A DNA stretch of 8,356 bases from Alphaproteobacteria bacterium (GTDB lineage: Bacteria; Pseudomonadota; Alphaproteobacteria; Sphingomonadales; Sphingomonadaceae): positions 1 to 8,356 of the forward strand of contig JAGWQR010000345.1 of NCBI GenBank assembly GCA_028869975.1. The letters run 5' to 3'. Below are positions 1 to 6,843 of this stretch, piece after piece (the stretch's first letter is position 1; every line of letters starts with the position of its first letter). The translations under genes and the position numbers were made by a program. Below the pieces are notes generated by a model. The model was not told the origin of the DNA, searched no databases, and worked only from the letters and a program-made list of their open reading frames with translations.

Positions 1-1166
1 TGCGCGCGGCATTGAAATCGACCAATAATTATCTCACCTTCGGCCTGTTCGGGATGATTATCGACGGCAAATTCAACGCGAAATATGCAACGCCGTTCGA
101 TCAGTACGACCCAACCGTGGCAATCAGCCAAACCACCGAGTCTTACGCGTTTTTTGCTCAGGACGAATATAAGCTCAACGACAAGTTCAAACTGATCGGC
201 GGTCTGCGTTACTGGCACGATCACAAGCGCGGAATTTATGATGCGAGTGAAGCCATATCTGGATTCTCAATGCACTGGGGGCCAGATGCGATCTATTATA
301 ATGATCCGACCGGGACGACCCCAACGACTGGTGTTACAGTTACGCCCTCAGCAGCGACTCCAAATTTTTCCGGCCTGACCGCGCGGGCGGAGATTGACTA
401 CAAGCCCAGCCGCAATCTTCTCGCCTATGCCAGCTACAACCGGGGCAGCAAATCGGGCGGCTTCACTTTTTCCACCGGCACGCCAACGCTTGGTCAATCC
501 GTGATCGATACCATCAATAACATTCCCTATCGTCCGGAAACGCTCAACTCGTATGAGCTGGGTTTGAAAGCCACACTCGCTCCCGCAACCACACTCAACA
601 TCGCGGCCTATTATTATGATTACCAGAATTATCAGGCGTTCGTTCAGGTCGGCTTTACACAGGTGGTGCGCAACCTGCCCGCCAAGGCCAAGGGGATCGA
701 GGCCGATTTCCATACGGTGCCGATAAAGGGTCTCACCTTCAACCTATCAGCCAGCTATGAGGATAGTGAGGTTGACAATATCCTGCTACCCGATGGCGCG
801 ACCGTGGTGAACCACAGCCTACCCCAAGCCCCCGCATTCACGGGCAATGCGCTGCTGCGGTATGAATTTCCGCTGGCTGGCGGTATGGCGTCTGTGCAGG
901 GTGATGCGCTTTATCAGAGCAAAACCTGCTTCACCGTGCTGTGCGCACCAGTAGAAAATGAACCGGCCTATGATGTTGAAAACGCGCGCATCGGCTTCAC
1001 GCCCAAGGGTGGCAAGCTCGATTTCGCATTTTTCGTCAATAATCTGTTCAACCGGGCTTACCGGCTTTATGCTTTTGATGGCTCGCTGTTCTGGGGTGAT
1101 GTGCTCGGCGTTTATGCCAAGCCGCGCACCTGGGGCGTGACGGCAACAGTCCATTTCGGGAAGTAA
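1..1166 (+). CDS. TonB-dependent outer-membrane receptor, C-terminal part (5' end outside window)
   Basis: This is the C-terminal half of a TonB-dependent receptor, a 22-stranded beta-barrel that brings scarce or bulky substrates across the outer membrane using TonB-ExbBD energy. The frame is open from position 3, so the TTG at 12 is not a start. About 387 residues are present against a usual 700-800; the signal peptide, TonB box and plug domain lie upstream. What is visible is barrel: alternating aromatic/polar strands, RGSKSGGF at nt 441-464, a YELGLKATL strand near nt 550, and the late motif NNLFNRAY at nt 1038-1061. The protein ends in a beta strand with Phe third from last. Two Cys codons (927-929, 942-944) sit in a likely extracellular loop and could form a disulfide. 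The betB-like gene starts 11 bp downstream, so the receptor probably imports the substrate of that pathway; this is inference. GC over positions 1-240 is about 50%, well below the neighbours. The family call is firm; the substrate is unknown. Confidence 0.93.
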   Translation, partial: RAALKSTNNYLTFGLFGMIIDGKFNAKYATPFDQYDPTVAISQTTESYAFFAQDEYKLNDKFKLIGGLRYWHDHKRGIYDASEAISGFSMHWGPDAIYYNDPTGTTPTTGVTVTPSAATPNFSGLTARAEIDYKPSRNLLAYASYNRGSKSGGFTFSTGTPTLGQSVIDTINNIPYRPETLNSYELGLKATLAPATTLNIAAYYYDYQNYQAFVQVGFTQVVRNLPAKAKGIEADFHTVPIKGLTFNLSASYEDSEVDNILLPDGATVVNHSLPQAPAFTGNALLRYEFPLAGGMASVQGDALYQSKTCFTVLCAPVENEPAYDVENARIGFTPKGGKLDFAFFVNNLFNRAYRLYAFDGSLFWGDVLGVYAKPRTWGVTATVHFGK

Positions 1167-1177
1167 CGCTGAGCAGC

Positions 1178-2584
1178 GTGACGCACTTCACGAGCATCAA
1201 CCCGGCGAGCGGCGAGAGACTGGCCGAAATCGCCATCGCCGGAGCCGCCGAGGTTGATGCGGCGGTCGTCCGCGCGCAAATCGCGCAACGCGGCTGGGCC
1301 GCGCGCACTGGCGCAGAGCGCAGCCGGATTCTGCGTCGCGCCGCCGACCTGCTGCGCGAACGCAACTATGCGCTGGCCGAACTCGAAACGCGCGACACCG
1401 GCAAGCCGATTCAGGAAACGGCGGTGGTCGATGTCGCTTCCGGGGCCGACTGCATCGAGTATTATGCCGGGGTCGCGCCCACGCTCTCCGGCGAGCATAT
1501 CGATTTCGGTCCCGGGGCGTTTGGCTATACGCGTCGCGAGCCGCTAGGGGTCGTCGCGGGGATAGGCGCATGGAACTATCCGTTGCAAATAGCGTGCTGG
1601 AAATCGGCTCCGGCGCTCGCCTGTGGCAACGCCATGATTTTCAAGCCTGCCGAACTCACGCCGCTCACCGCCATAGAGCTGGAGAAAATCTATCTTGAGG
1701 CGGGTGTGCCAGCAGGTGTGTTTCAGGTGGTGCAGGGCATGGCTGCGACCGGGCAACTGCTCTCGCGCCATCCCGGTATCGCCAAAATATCGCTCACCGG
1801 CGAGGTCGGCACGGGCAAAAAGGTCATGGCGGACGCGGCTGGAACACTCAAATATGTCACGCTCGAACTGGGTGGCAAATCACCGCTGATCATCTTTGAT
1901 GATGCCGATCTCGACAATGCGGTCTCGGGCGCGCTGCTCGCCAATTTCTATTCGGCGGGCGAAGTCTGCTCGAACGGCACGCGCGTGTTCGTGCACCGCA
2001 ATGTGCGCGATGCCTTCCTTGCCAGGCTCAAGGCGCGCACCGAAGCGATGATCATCGGCGATCCGATGGATCCGGAAACGCAGGTCGGTGCGCTGATTTC
2101 GGCAGAGCATATGGACAAGGTGCTCGGCTATATCGCGCGCGGCAAGGCGGAGGGCGCGACGCTGTTGACCGGCGGGTATCGCGTGACGAGTGGCACCTGC
2201 ACGCGCGGCAATTTCGTGGCCCCGACGATCTTCACCACGTGTAGCGACGACATGACCATCGTGCGCGAGGAGATTTTCGGTCCAGTCATGACCGTGCTTG
2301 ATTTTACCGATGAAACAGAAGTGATCGCGCGCGCCAATGCCACCGAATTCGGGCTGGCGGCCGCCGTGTTCACCCGCGACCTGACCCGCGCGCACCGCAT
2401 CATCGCCCAGCTTCAGGCCGGCACCTGCTGGATCAATACCTATAACATCACCCCCATCGAGCTCCCGTTTGGCGGCAACAAGCAATCGGGCCTGGGGCGC
2501 GAAAATGGCCGCGCCGCGATCGAGCATTATACCCAGCTCAAATCGGTCTATGTCGCGCTGGAGCCGATCGATGCCCCCTACTGA
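1178..2584 (+). CDS. betB: Betaine-aldehyde dehydrogenase (BetB-type NAD(P)+ aldehyde dehydrogenase)
   Basis: A 468-residue cytoplasmic aldehyde dehydrogenase that oxidises an aldehyde to its acid with NAD(P)+; in BetB enzymes the reaction is betaine aldehyde to glycine betaine. Visible motifs are oxyanion Asn133 (AWNYP), cofactor Lys156 (FKPAE), the nucleotide-binding LTGEVGTGK at 206-214, general base Glu230 (LELGGKS), nucleophile Cys264 (GEVCSNGTR) and Glu365 (REEIFGPV). Stretches such as YTRREPLGVVAGIGAWNYP and CSDDMTIVREEIFGPVM resemble E. coli BetB as I recall it. The GTG at 1178 is the first usual start codon in frame and places MTHFTSINPASGE at the conserved beginning. It has no good Shine-Dalgarno, so coupling to the receptor stop 11 bp upstream is likely. 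The N-terminus is about 20 residues shorter than E. coli BetB. The paired betA-like gene supports the assignment; another amino-aldehyde (for example 4-trimethylaminobutyraldehyde) remains possible. Confidence 0.88.
   Translation: MTHFTSINPASGERLAEIAIAGAAEVDAAVVRAQIAQRGWAARTGAERSRILRRAADLLRERNYALAELETRDTGKPIQETAVVDVASGADCIEYYAGVAPTLSGEHIDFGPGAFGYTRREPLGVVAGIGAWNYPLQIACWKSAPALACGNAMIFKPAELTPLTAIELEKIYLEAGVPAGVFQVVQGMAATGQLLSRHPGIAKISLTGEVGTGKKVMADAAGTLKYVTLELGGKSPLIIFDDADLDNAVSGALLANFYSAGEVCSNGTRVFVHRNVRDAFLARLKARTEAMIIGDPMDPETQVGALISAEHMDKVLGYIARGKAEGATLLTGGYRVTSGTCTRGNFVAPTIFTTCSDDMTIVREEIFGPVMTVLDFTDETEVIARANATEFGLAAAVFTRDLTRAHRIIAQLQAGTCWINTYNITPIELPFGGNKQSGLGRENGRAAIEHYTQLKSVYVALEPIDAPY
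2560..2563 (+). promoter_or_regulatory. Ribosome binding site deciding the betA start
   Basis: GGAG lies 7 nt before the ATG at 2571, inside the end of the aldehyde dehydrogenase gene. It supports that start over an in-frame ATG at 2469, which would add 34 residues with no family counterpart ahead of the FAD-binding fold. Confidence 0.6.
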
Positions 2585-4235
2585 GGCCTATGATTATATC
2601 ATCGTTGGCGCTGGCTCAGCAGGGTGCGTGCTGGCGGACAGGTTAAGCGCGGATGGCCGCAACAAGGTACTCGTGCTCGAATATGGCGGCTCGGATAACT
2701 CGATCTGGATCCAGATGCCCTCGGCCCTTTCGATCCCGATGAACATGAAGAAATATAACTGGTTCTATTATTCCGAACCCGAGCCGCACCTCAACAATCG
2801 CCGCTTGCACACGCCGCGCGGGCTGGTTCTGGGAGGATCATCCTCGATCAACGGGCTGGTCTATGTGCGCGGCAACCCGCTCGATTTCGAGCGCTGGGAG
2901 CAGGAAGGCGCACGCGGCTGGGGCTATGCGGATGTGCTGCCCTATTTCAAGCGTGCCGAGCGCCGCGCCGAGGGCGGCACCGACTATCGCGGGGGAGACG
3001 GCCCGCTTGATACCTGCTATGGCACGCTGACCAACCCGCTTCACGCCGCCTGGCTCAAAGCCGCCGAACAAGCGGGCTACCAAATCACCGAGGATTATAA
3101 CGGCTTCCGGCAGGAGGGCTTTGGCCGCATGGACATGACCGTGCGCAAGGGCGCGCGCTGCTCCGCCGCCAAGGCCTATCTGCGCCCGGCGCTCAAGCGC
3201 CCCAATCTGCATGTCATCACCCATGCGCTGGCGACGCGCATCATCTTTGAGGGCGCCCGCGCGGTCGGGATTGCATATGAACGCGGCGGGAATGACCATG
3301 AGGCGCGCGCGGGCAAGGAGGTCATCCTCGCGGGCGGGCCGATCAATTCGGTGCAGTTGCTCAAGCTTTCCGGGGTGGGTCCGGCAAACGAACTGCGCGC
3401 GCATGGGCTGCCCGTCATCGCCGACCGCCCCGGCGTCGGCGAGAATCTGCAAGACCATCTCGAATTTTATTTCCAGATGGCGTGCACCCAGCCGATCACG
3501 CTGTTTTCGAGCCAGAACCTGCTCGCCAAGGCGATGATCGGCGCGCGCTGGCTGCTCAGGCACGATGGCCTTGGCGCGACCAATCACTTCGAAAGTTGCG
3601 GGTTCATCCGCAGCCGTGCGGGCATCAAATACCCCGACATCCAGTATCATTTCCTCCCGATGGCGGTGAATTATGATGGCTCGTCGCTCGCCACCGAACA
3701 TGGCTGGCAGGCGCATGTCGGCTCGATGCGCTCCAAGAGCCGGGGCCGAGTCACGCTCAAATCCGCCAGCCCACACGAGCATCCGCGCATCCTGTTCAAT
3801 TATATGAGCCATCCGGAGGACTTGGAAGAAATGCGCGCCTGTGTGCGCCTGACCCGCGAAATCTTCCAGCAGGATGCCTTCGCGCCCTATCGTGGCCGTG
3901 AAATCCAGCCTGGCGCGGCGTGTGTATCAGACGAAGCTATCGACGCGTTCATCGCCGACAAGGTCGAGAGCGCGCTGCACCCGTCCTGCACCTGCAAGAT
4001 GGGCGCGGCGGATGACCGCCAGGCGGTCGTCGATCCCGAATTGCGCGTGATCGGTGTGCAGGGATTGCGCGTGGTCGATTCGTCGGTGATGCCCTCGATC
4101 ACCACCGGCAATCTCAACGCGCCGACTATAATGATTGGCGAGAAGGCCGCCGACCACATCCTCGGCACGCCGTTGCTGGATCGCGCGAACCTGCCCTATT
4201 ATGTCGCGCCGAACTGGGAGAGCGCACAACGATGA
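2571..4235 (+). CDS. betA: Choline dehydrogenase (BetA-type GMC FAD oxidoreductase)
   Basis: A 554-residue GMC flavoprotein (E. coli BetA has about 556) that oxidises choline to betaine aldehyde, normally passing electrons to the respiratory chain at the inner membrane. The FAD dinucleotide fold opens at once: YDYIIVGAGSAG, with GAGSAG at 13-18. GMC signature 1 is RGLVLGGSSSINGLVYVRGN at 83-102. GMC signature 2 covers 256-270 (GPINS...LSGVG), with Val261 where Pro or Ser is usual. The active-site pair is His470 (ALHPSCTCKMG) and Asn514 (TTGNLNAPTIMIGEK). NHFESCGFIRSR, IQYHFLPMAVNY and HVGSMRSKSRG closely follow E. coli BetA as I recall it, well beyond generic GMC similarity. The start overlaps the upstream dehydrogenase by 14 nt, and the TGA overlaps the next ATG by 4 nt (ATGA). 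Choline is the favoured substrate; a related amino-alcohol or a polyether alcohol handled by another GMC enzyme cannot be excluded from sequence. Confidence 0.88.
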   Translation: MPPTEAYDYIIVGAGSAGCVLADRLSADGRNKVLVLEYGGSDNSIWIQMPSALSIPMNMKKYNWFYYSEPEPHLNNRRLHTPRGLVLGGSSSINGLVYVRGNPLDFERWEQEGARGWGYADVLPYFKRAERRAEGGTDYRGGDGPLDTCYGTLTNPLHAAWLKAAEQAGYQITEDYNGFRQEGFGRMDMTVRKGARCSAAKAYLRPALKRPNLHVITHALATRIIFEGARAVGIAYERGGNDHEARAGKEVILAGGPINSVQLLKLSGVGPANELRAHGLPVIADRPGVGENLQDHLEFYFQMACTQPITLFSSQNLLAKAMIGARWLLRHDGLGATNHFESCGFIRSRAGIKYPDIQYHFLPMAVNYDGSSLATEHGWQAHVGSMRSKSRGRVTLKSASPHEHPRILFNYMSHPEDLEEMRACVRLTREIFQQDAFAPYRGREIQPGAACVSDEAIDAFIADKVESALHPSCTCKMGAADDRQAVVDPELRVIGVQGLRVVDSSVMPSITTGNLNAPTIMIGEKAADHILGTPLLDRANLPYYVAPNWESAQR

Positions 4236-5863
4236 TCGCCGAGGATATCGACATCGCCGCCGCGCATGTGCACGACTCGGGCGCGATTGAGCACCAGCTT
4301 CAGCGCACGCTCGACTGGAAAGACGCCTTCTGGGCGTCGTCGGGCGTGCCCGCCGGGGTGCTGCTCACCATGGGCGGCGTGGCGGCGGTTATCGGTCAGC
4401 CGAGCTGGCTTGTGTTCATCGCGTCGATCCTGATGGGCTTCATCCAGTCGTTCGTCTATGCCGAGATTGCCGGTCTGTATCCGCATAAATCGGGCGGGGC
4501 TTCGGTCTATGGTGCGGCGGCGTGGCTGCCCTATGGCAAGTTCATCGCGCCGGTCAGCGTGTGGTGCAACTGGATTGCCTGGTCGCCGGTGCTGACGCTC
4601 GGCACGTCGCTCGGCGCGGGCTATATCATGGCCAGCCTGTTTGCGCCGGATGCAGCAATCAACACCTGGCAGATCACATTGGCGCATCTGGACTTTATCC
4701 GCACCGGCCTCACGATGCGAGTCAACATGGTCTCGATCATCGCAACCGGGTTCCTGCTGCTCACCTTCGCGCTTCAGCATCATGGCGCAGCGCGCGCGGC
4801 CTTTGCGCAGAAGATACTGGGCATCGTTTGCCTCGCGCCACTTCTGCTGGTCGGGCTGGTGCCGATCATCACCGGTGATTTGCCGAGCACGCACCTTTTC
4901 CCGCTGCTGCCGATGCTCAAGGATGCGGCCGGCCATCCGCATTTCGGCACCTGGAACATGGCGGGGATCACGCTGCTGATGGCGGCGATGTTCGGCGCGG
5001 GCTGGTCCACCTATGGCTTTGAGACGGCGGTCTGCTATACGCGCGAGTTCAAGAATCCTGCCACCGATACACCCCGTGCAATCATCGCTTCCGGCATATT
5101 GTGCATCGCGATTTTCACACTTGTGCCGCTCGCGTTTCAGGCTTCGCTTGGCCTTGATGGCCTGCTCGACCCGAAGATTTACGACGGCACCGGGGTTGCG
5201 CTCGCGCTCGCCAAGATCGTCAAGGGTGGCGTCATCGTCACCAATATCTTTATTGCGATGCTGATCCTCGCGCTGCTGCTGATCGTGATGACGTCGATGC
5301 TCGGTTCGTCGCGCACCCTCTATCAGGCGTCGGTCGATGGCTGGATGCCGCGTTACCTGTCGCGCGTCAACAAGCATGGCGCGCCGACCGCAGCAATGTG
5401 GACCGACCTGTGCTTCAACCTCATTCTGCTCTGCGCATCCGATTATTTCGCGGTGCTGATGATCTCGAATGTCTGCTATCTGATTTTCAATTTTCTCAAT
5501 CTCCAATCGGGCTGGATCCACCGCATCGACCGCAAAAACTGGGCGCGACCCTATTTCTGCCCCACATGGTTGCTCGGTTTGGGCGCGCTGTTCGGCTTCG
5601 TCAACATGGCCTTCATGGGCATGGGTGCCGATGTCTGGGGCGCAGGGACACTCAGGAACGGCCTGATTGCGGTGCTGCTGATCGTGCCCGTATTCGCGTT
5701 CCGCCATTATGTGCAGGACAAGGGGGTGTTTCCGCACGAATCTGGCGGGACTGAACATGCGCCGAGCGAACCCGAAACGCGCCGCGCAGGTCTGCGCCCT
5801 TATTTCGCGCTGGCGGCCTGTCTGGCGGTCATCGGCTTAAGCCATTACGTCTCCACACGATGA
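4232..5863 (+). CDS. APC-superfamily amino acid/amine permease
   Basis: A 543-residue inner-membrane secondary transporter of the amino acid-polyamine-organocation type. After a hydrophilic N-terminus of about 30 residues come roughly 12 hydrophobic segments (about 33-54, 58-80, 104-133, 165-182, 195-213, 241-258, 283-302, 333-357, 389-402, 406-423, 444-462, 475-490), plus an extra C-terminal one at 521-540. The TM6 region has the typical APC sequence YGFETAVCYTREFKNP (261-276) followed by TDTPRAI. Segment 3 carries three Trp (111, 114, 117). The gene starts at the ATGA overlap with betA, with GGGAG at 4216-4220 upstream, so it belongs to the same operon and probably imports the substrate of BetA/BetB. 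APC membership is clear. The ligand is inferred only: choline (the yeast choline permease Hnm1 is also an APC member), ethanolamine-like amines or an amino acid. Confidence 0.85.
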   Translation: MIAEDIDIAAAHVHDSGAIEHQLQRTLDWKDAFWASSGVPAGVLLTMGGVAAVIGQPSWLVFIASILMGFIQSFVYAEIAGLYPHKSGGASVYGAAAWLPYGKFIAPVSVWCNWIAWSPVLTLGTSLGAGYIMASLFAPDAAINTWQITLAHLDFIRTGLTMRVNMVSIIATGFLLLTFALQHHGAARAAFAQKILGIVCLAPLLLVGLVPIITGDLPSTHLFPLLPMLKDAAGHPHFGTWNMAGITLLMAAMFGAGWSTYGFETAVCYTREFKNPATDTPRAIIASGILCIAIFTLVPLAFQASLGLDGLLDPKIYDGTGVALALAKIVKGGVIVTNIFIAMLILALLLIVMTSMLGSSRTLYQASVDGWMPRYLSRVNKHGAPTAAMWTDLCFNLILLCASDYFAVLMISNVCYLIFNFLNLQSGWIHRIDRKNWARPYFCPTWLLGLGALFGFVNMAFMGMGADVWGAGTLRNGLIAVLLIVPVFAFRHYVQDKGVFPHESGGTEHAPSEPETRRAGLRPYFALAACLAVIGLSHYVSTR

Positions 5864-5866
5864 CGC

Positions 5867-5892
5867 TGCCCCGGTTTCAGCGATAAGGGGCA
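5867..5892. terminator. Possible hairpin between convergent genes (weak)
   Basis: TGCCCC (5867-5872) and GGGGCA (5887-5892) form a perfect 6-bp stem around a 14-nt loop, just after the permease stop and across the last codons of the convergent SDR gene. There is no T-run on either side, so it is at best a weak bidirectional terminator; a chance repeat is quite possible. Confidence 0.22.
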
Positions 5893-6713
5893 ATGAGCCT
5901 TTCACTCATCTCCCATAACATTGCCGCCGCCGCATTATCCTGTGCCAGCGTGGATGATTTCGCTTCAGCCAGATTGTAAAAATACCGGCCATTGATCTGG
6001 GCCGGTTCCGCCGCTGTCGCCAGCCAGACAAGCGTTTGCGCGGGCACGTCTGGCGGCTGGCCGTCAAGCGTCTGCATATATGCCTTCATCCCCGGCTCGC
6101 AATGGCTGGCGAAGTTGCTCGCCACCACACCGGGGTGCATCGCATGACTGATGATCCCATGCGGCCCTTCACGTCGCGCCAGCTCGCGCGCAAACAGGAT
6201 ATTGCAGAGCTTCGCCTGACAATATGCCACGCCGCTCGACCAGCTTGCATGAAAATTGAGGTCGTCCCAGTTGATGCCGGGGCAATGTTCATGGCCCGTT
6301 GACGAGACCGCAATCACCCGCGCTTTCGATGCCCGCAGGATCGGCAACAGCCGCGTGGTAAGCAGGAACGGCGCGAGATGATTGGCGGCGAAGGTTGCCT
6401 CAAAGCCTTCGCTTGAGACGGACTGCGTGGCGCGCACCCCGCCGGCATTGTTGATCAGCGCGTCGATGCGGTTGGTGCGCGCGGCAATGTCTTGCACCAG
6501 TCGCGCCACATCCGCCATCAGTGATAAATCCGCGCGCAGCAGGGTGAAGTGCGGATGCGCAAGCTCCGCTTCTGCCGCCGCGCAACGTTCGGCGTCGCGC
6601 CCCTGCCCGATCACCCGCCAGCCTTGCGCAAGCAACTGCCGTGCCGCCGCCTTTCCGACCCCGGCGCTCGCCCCGGTGATGATCGCGGTGGGTATGTCCG
6701 TTTCCTCGCTCAT
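5877..6713 (-). CDS. Short-chain dehydrogenase/reductase (SDR), retinol-dehydrogenase-like
   Basis: A 278-residue classical SDR, a cytoplasmic NAD(P)(H)-dependent oxidoreductase acting on a hydroxyl or carbonyl group. The Rossmann fold begins at the N-terminus with TGASAGVG (13-20). Arg39 after the second strand (GQGRD) hints at NADP(H). Asp62 (RADLS) and NNAG (88-91) follow. The catalytic tetrad is Asn111 (NHLAPF), Ser138 (AVSSTG), Tyr164 and Lys168 (YCQAK), then HPGVV at 193-197. The NHLAPFLLT and INWDDLN stretches resemble the retinol dehydrogenase/WWOX-like branch. The ATG at 6711-6713 puts the cofactor motif at the usual distance; its upstream Shine-Dalgarno is poor. The gene converges on the permease (13-bp gap) and diverges from the PaaK/LuxE-like gene, so it may be controlled with the latter through the shared 130-bp region. 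The substrate cannot be read from sequence. Confidence 0.92.
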   Translation of the reverse strand: MSEETDIPTAIITGASAGVGKAAARQLLAQGWRVIGQGRDAERCAAAEAELAHPHFTLLRADLSLMADVARLVQDIAARTNRIDALINNAGGVRATQSVSSEGFEATFAANHLAPFLLTTRLLPILRASKARVIAVSSTGHEHCPGINWDDLNFHASWSSGVAYCQAKLCNILFARELARREGPHGIISHAMHPGVVASNFASHCEPGMKAYMQTLDGQPPDVPAQTLVWLATAAEPAQINGRYFYNLAEAKSSTLAQDNAAAAMLWEMSERLIAPYR

Positions 6714-6782
6714 GGCCGCAGACTATCACGCCCAGCCGTGCGCGTCCGCATCCCAGCCGGACTCATCGCCCCCACGCTGCGC

Positions 6783-6811
6783 TTGCCCCTATCCGCGCGT
6801 GGCGCTTTTAT
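6783..6811 (+). promoter_or_regulatory. Candidate sigma70-type promoter for the PaaK/LuxE-like gene (weak)
   Basis: TTGCCC (6783-6788) and TTTTAT (6806-6811) are separated by 17 bp, and each matches four of six consensus positions. Transcription would start near 6818, about 25 nt before the ATG. Such matches arise easily by chance, and alphaproteobacterial promoters differ from the consensus. Confidence 0.25.
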
Positions 6812-6828
6812 GGTTAGACTATACGCTT

Positions 6829-6834
6829 AAGGAG
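6829..6834 (+). promoter_or_regulatory. Strong ribosome binding site for the PaaK/LuxE-like gene
   Basis: AAGGAG stands 9 nt before the ATG at 6844 and is the best Shine-Dalgarno in the window. It fixes this start against an open frame that runs back antisense through the SDR gene to 6382. It also suggests an independently initiated, well translated gene, unlike the coupled genes further left. Confidence 0.75.
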
Positions 6835-6843
6835 AGCATTGAT

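Larger units (their letters stand above)
6714..6843. other. Divergent intergenic region
   Basis: This 130-bp stretch separates the starts of the leftward SDR gene and the rightward PaaK/LuxE-like gene, so promoters for both are expected here. It holds CCCAGCCG twice (6731-6738, 6752-6759), an interrupted 6-bp inverted repeat CCACGC/GCGTGG (6772-6777, 6797-6802), and an AT-richer patch at about 6806-6830. On the minus strand, TATAGT (6818-6823) resembles a -10 element but no -35 stands at the right distance. I see no small ORF or RNA that I would defend. Confidence 0.5.

Noticed and set aside
12..14. TTG as the start of the receptor gene
   Set aside because: The frame stays open to the window edge, and the protein begins in mid-barrel without signal peptide or plug, so the gene simply continues upstream.
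1880..2527. 215-codon minus-strand frame antisense to betB
   Set aside because: No family features; it lies opposite the most conserved part of the aldehyde dehydrogenase.
2838..3812. 324-codon minus-strand frame antisense to betA
   Set aside because: No motif or ribosome binding site; it mirrors the codon bias of the conserved BetA frame.
4199..5758. 519-codon open frame on the minus strand, antisense to the permease
   Set aside because: The product is very rich in Arg, His, Gln, Glu and Asp with no recognisable domain, as expected for the complement of a hydrophobic, GC-rich gene. The permease frame has clear family motifs.
6727..6740. CACG-N6-CGTG inverted repeat near the SDR start as an operator
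   Set aside because: Arms of only 4 bp in GC-rich DNA are too short to support without conservation data.
6382..6843. 154-residue upstream extension of the PaaK/LuxE-like frame
   Set aside because: It runs antisense through the SDR gene and the intergenic region and looks like Ser/Ala/Arg filler. The AAGGAG before the ATG at 6844 fixes the true start.
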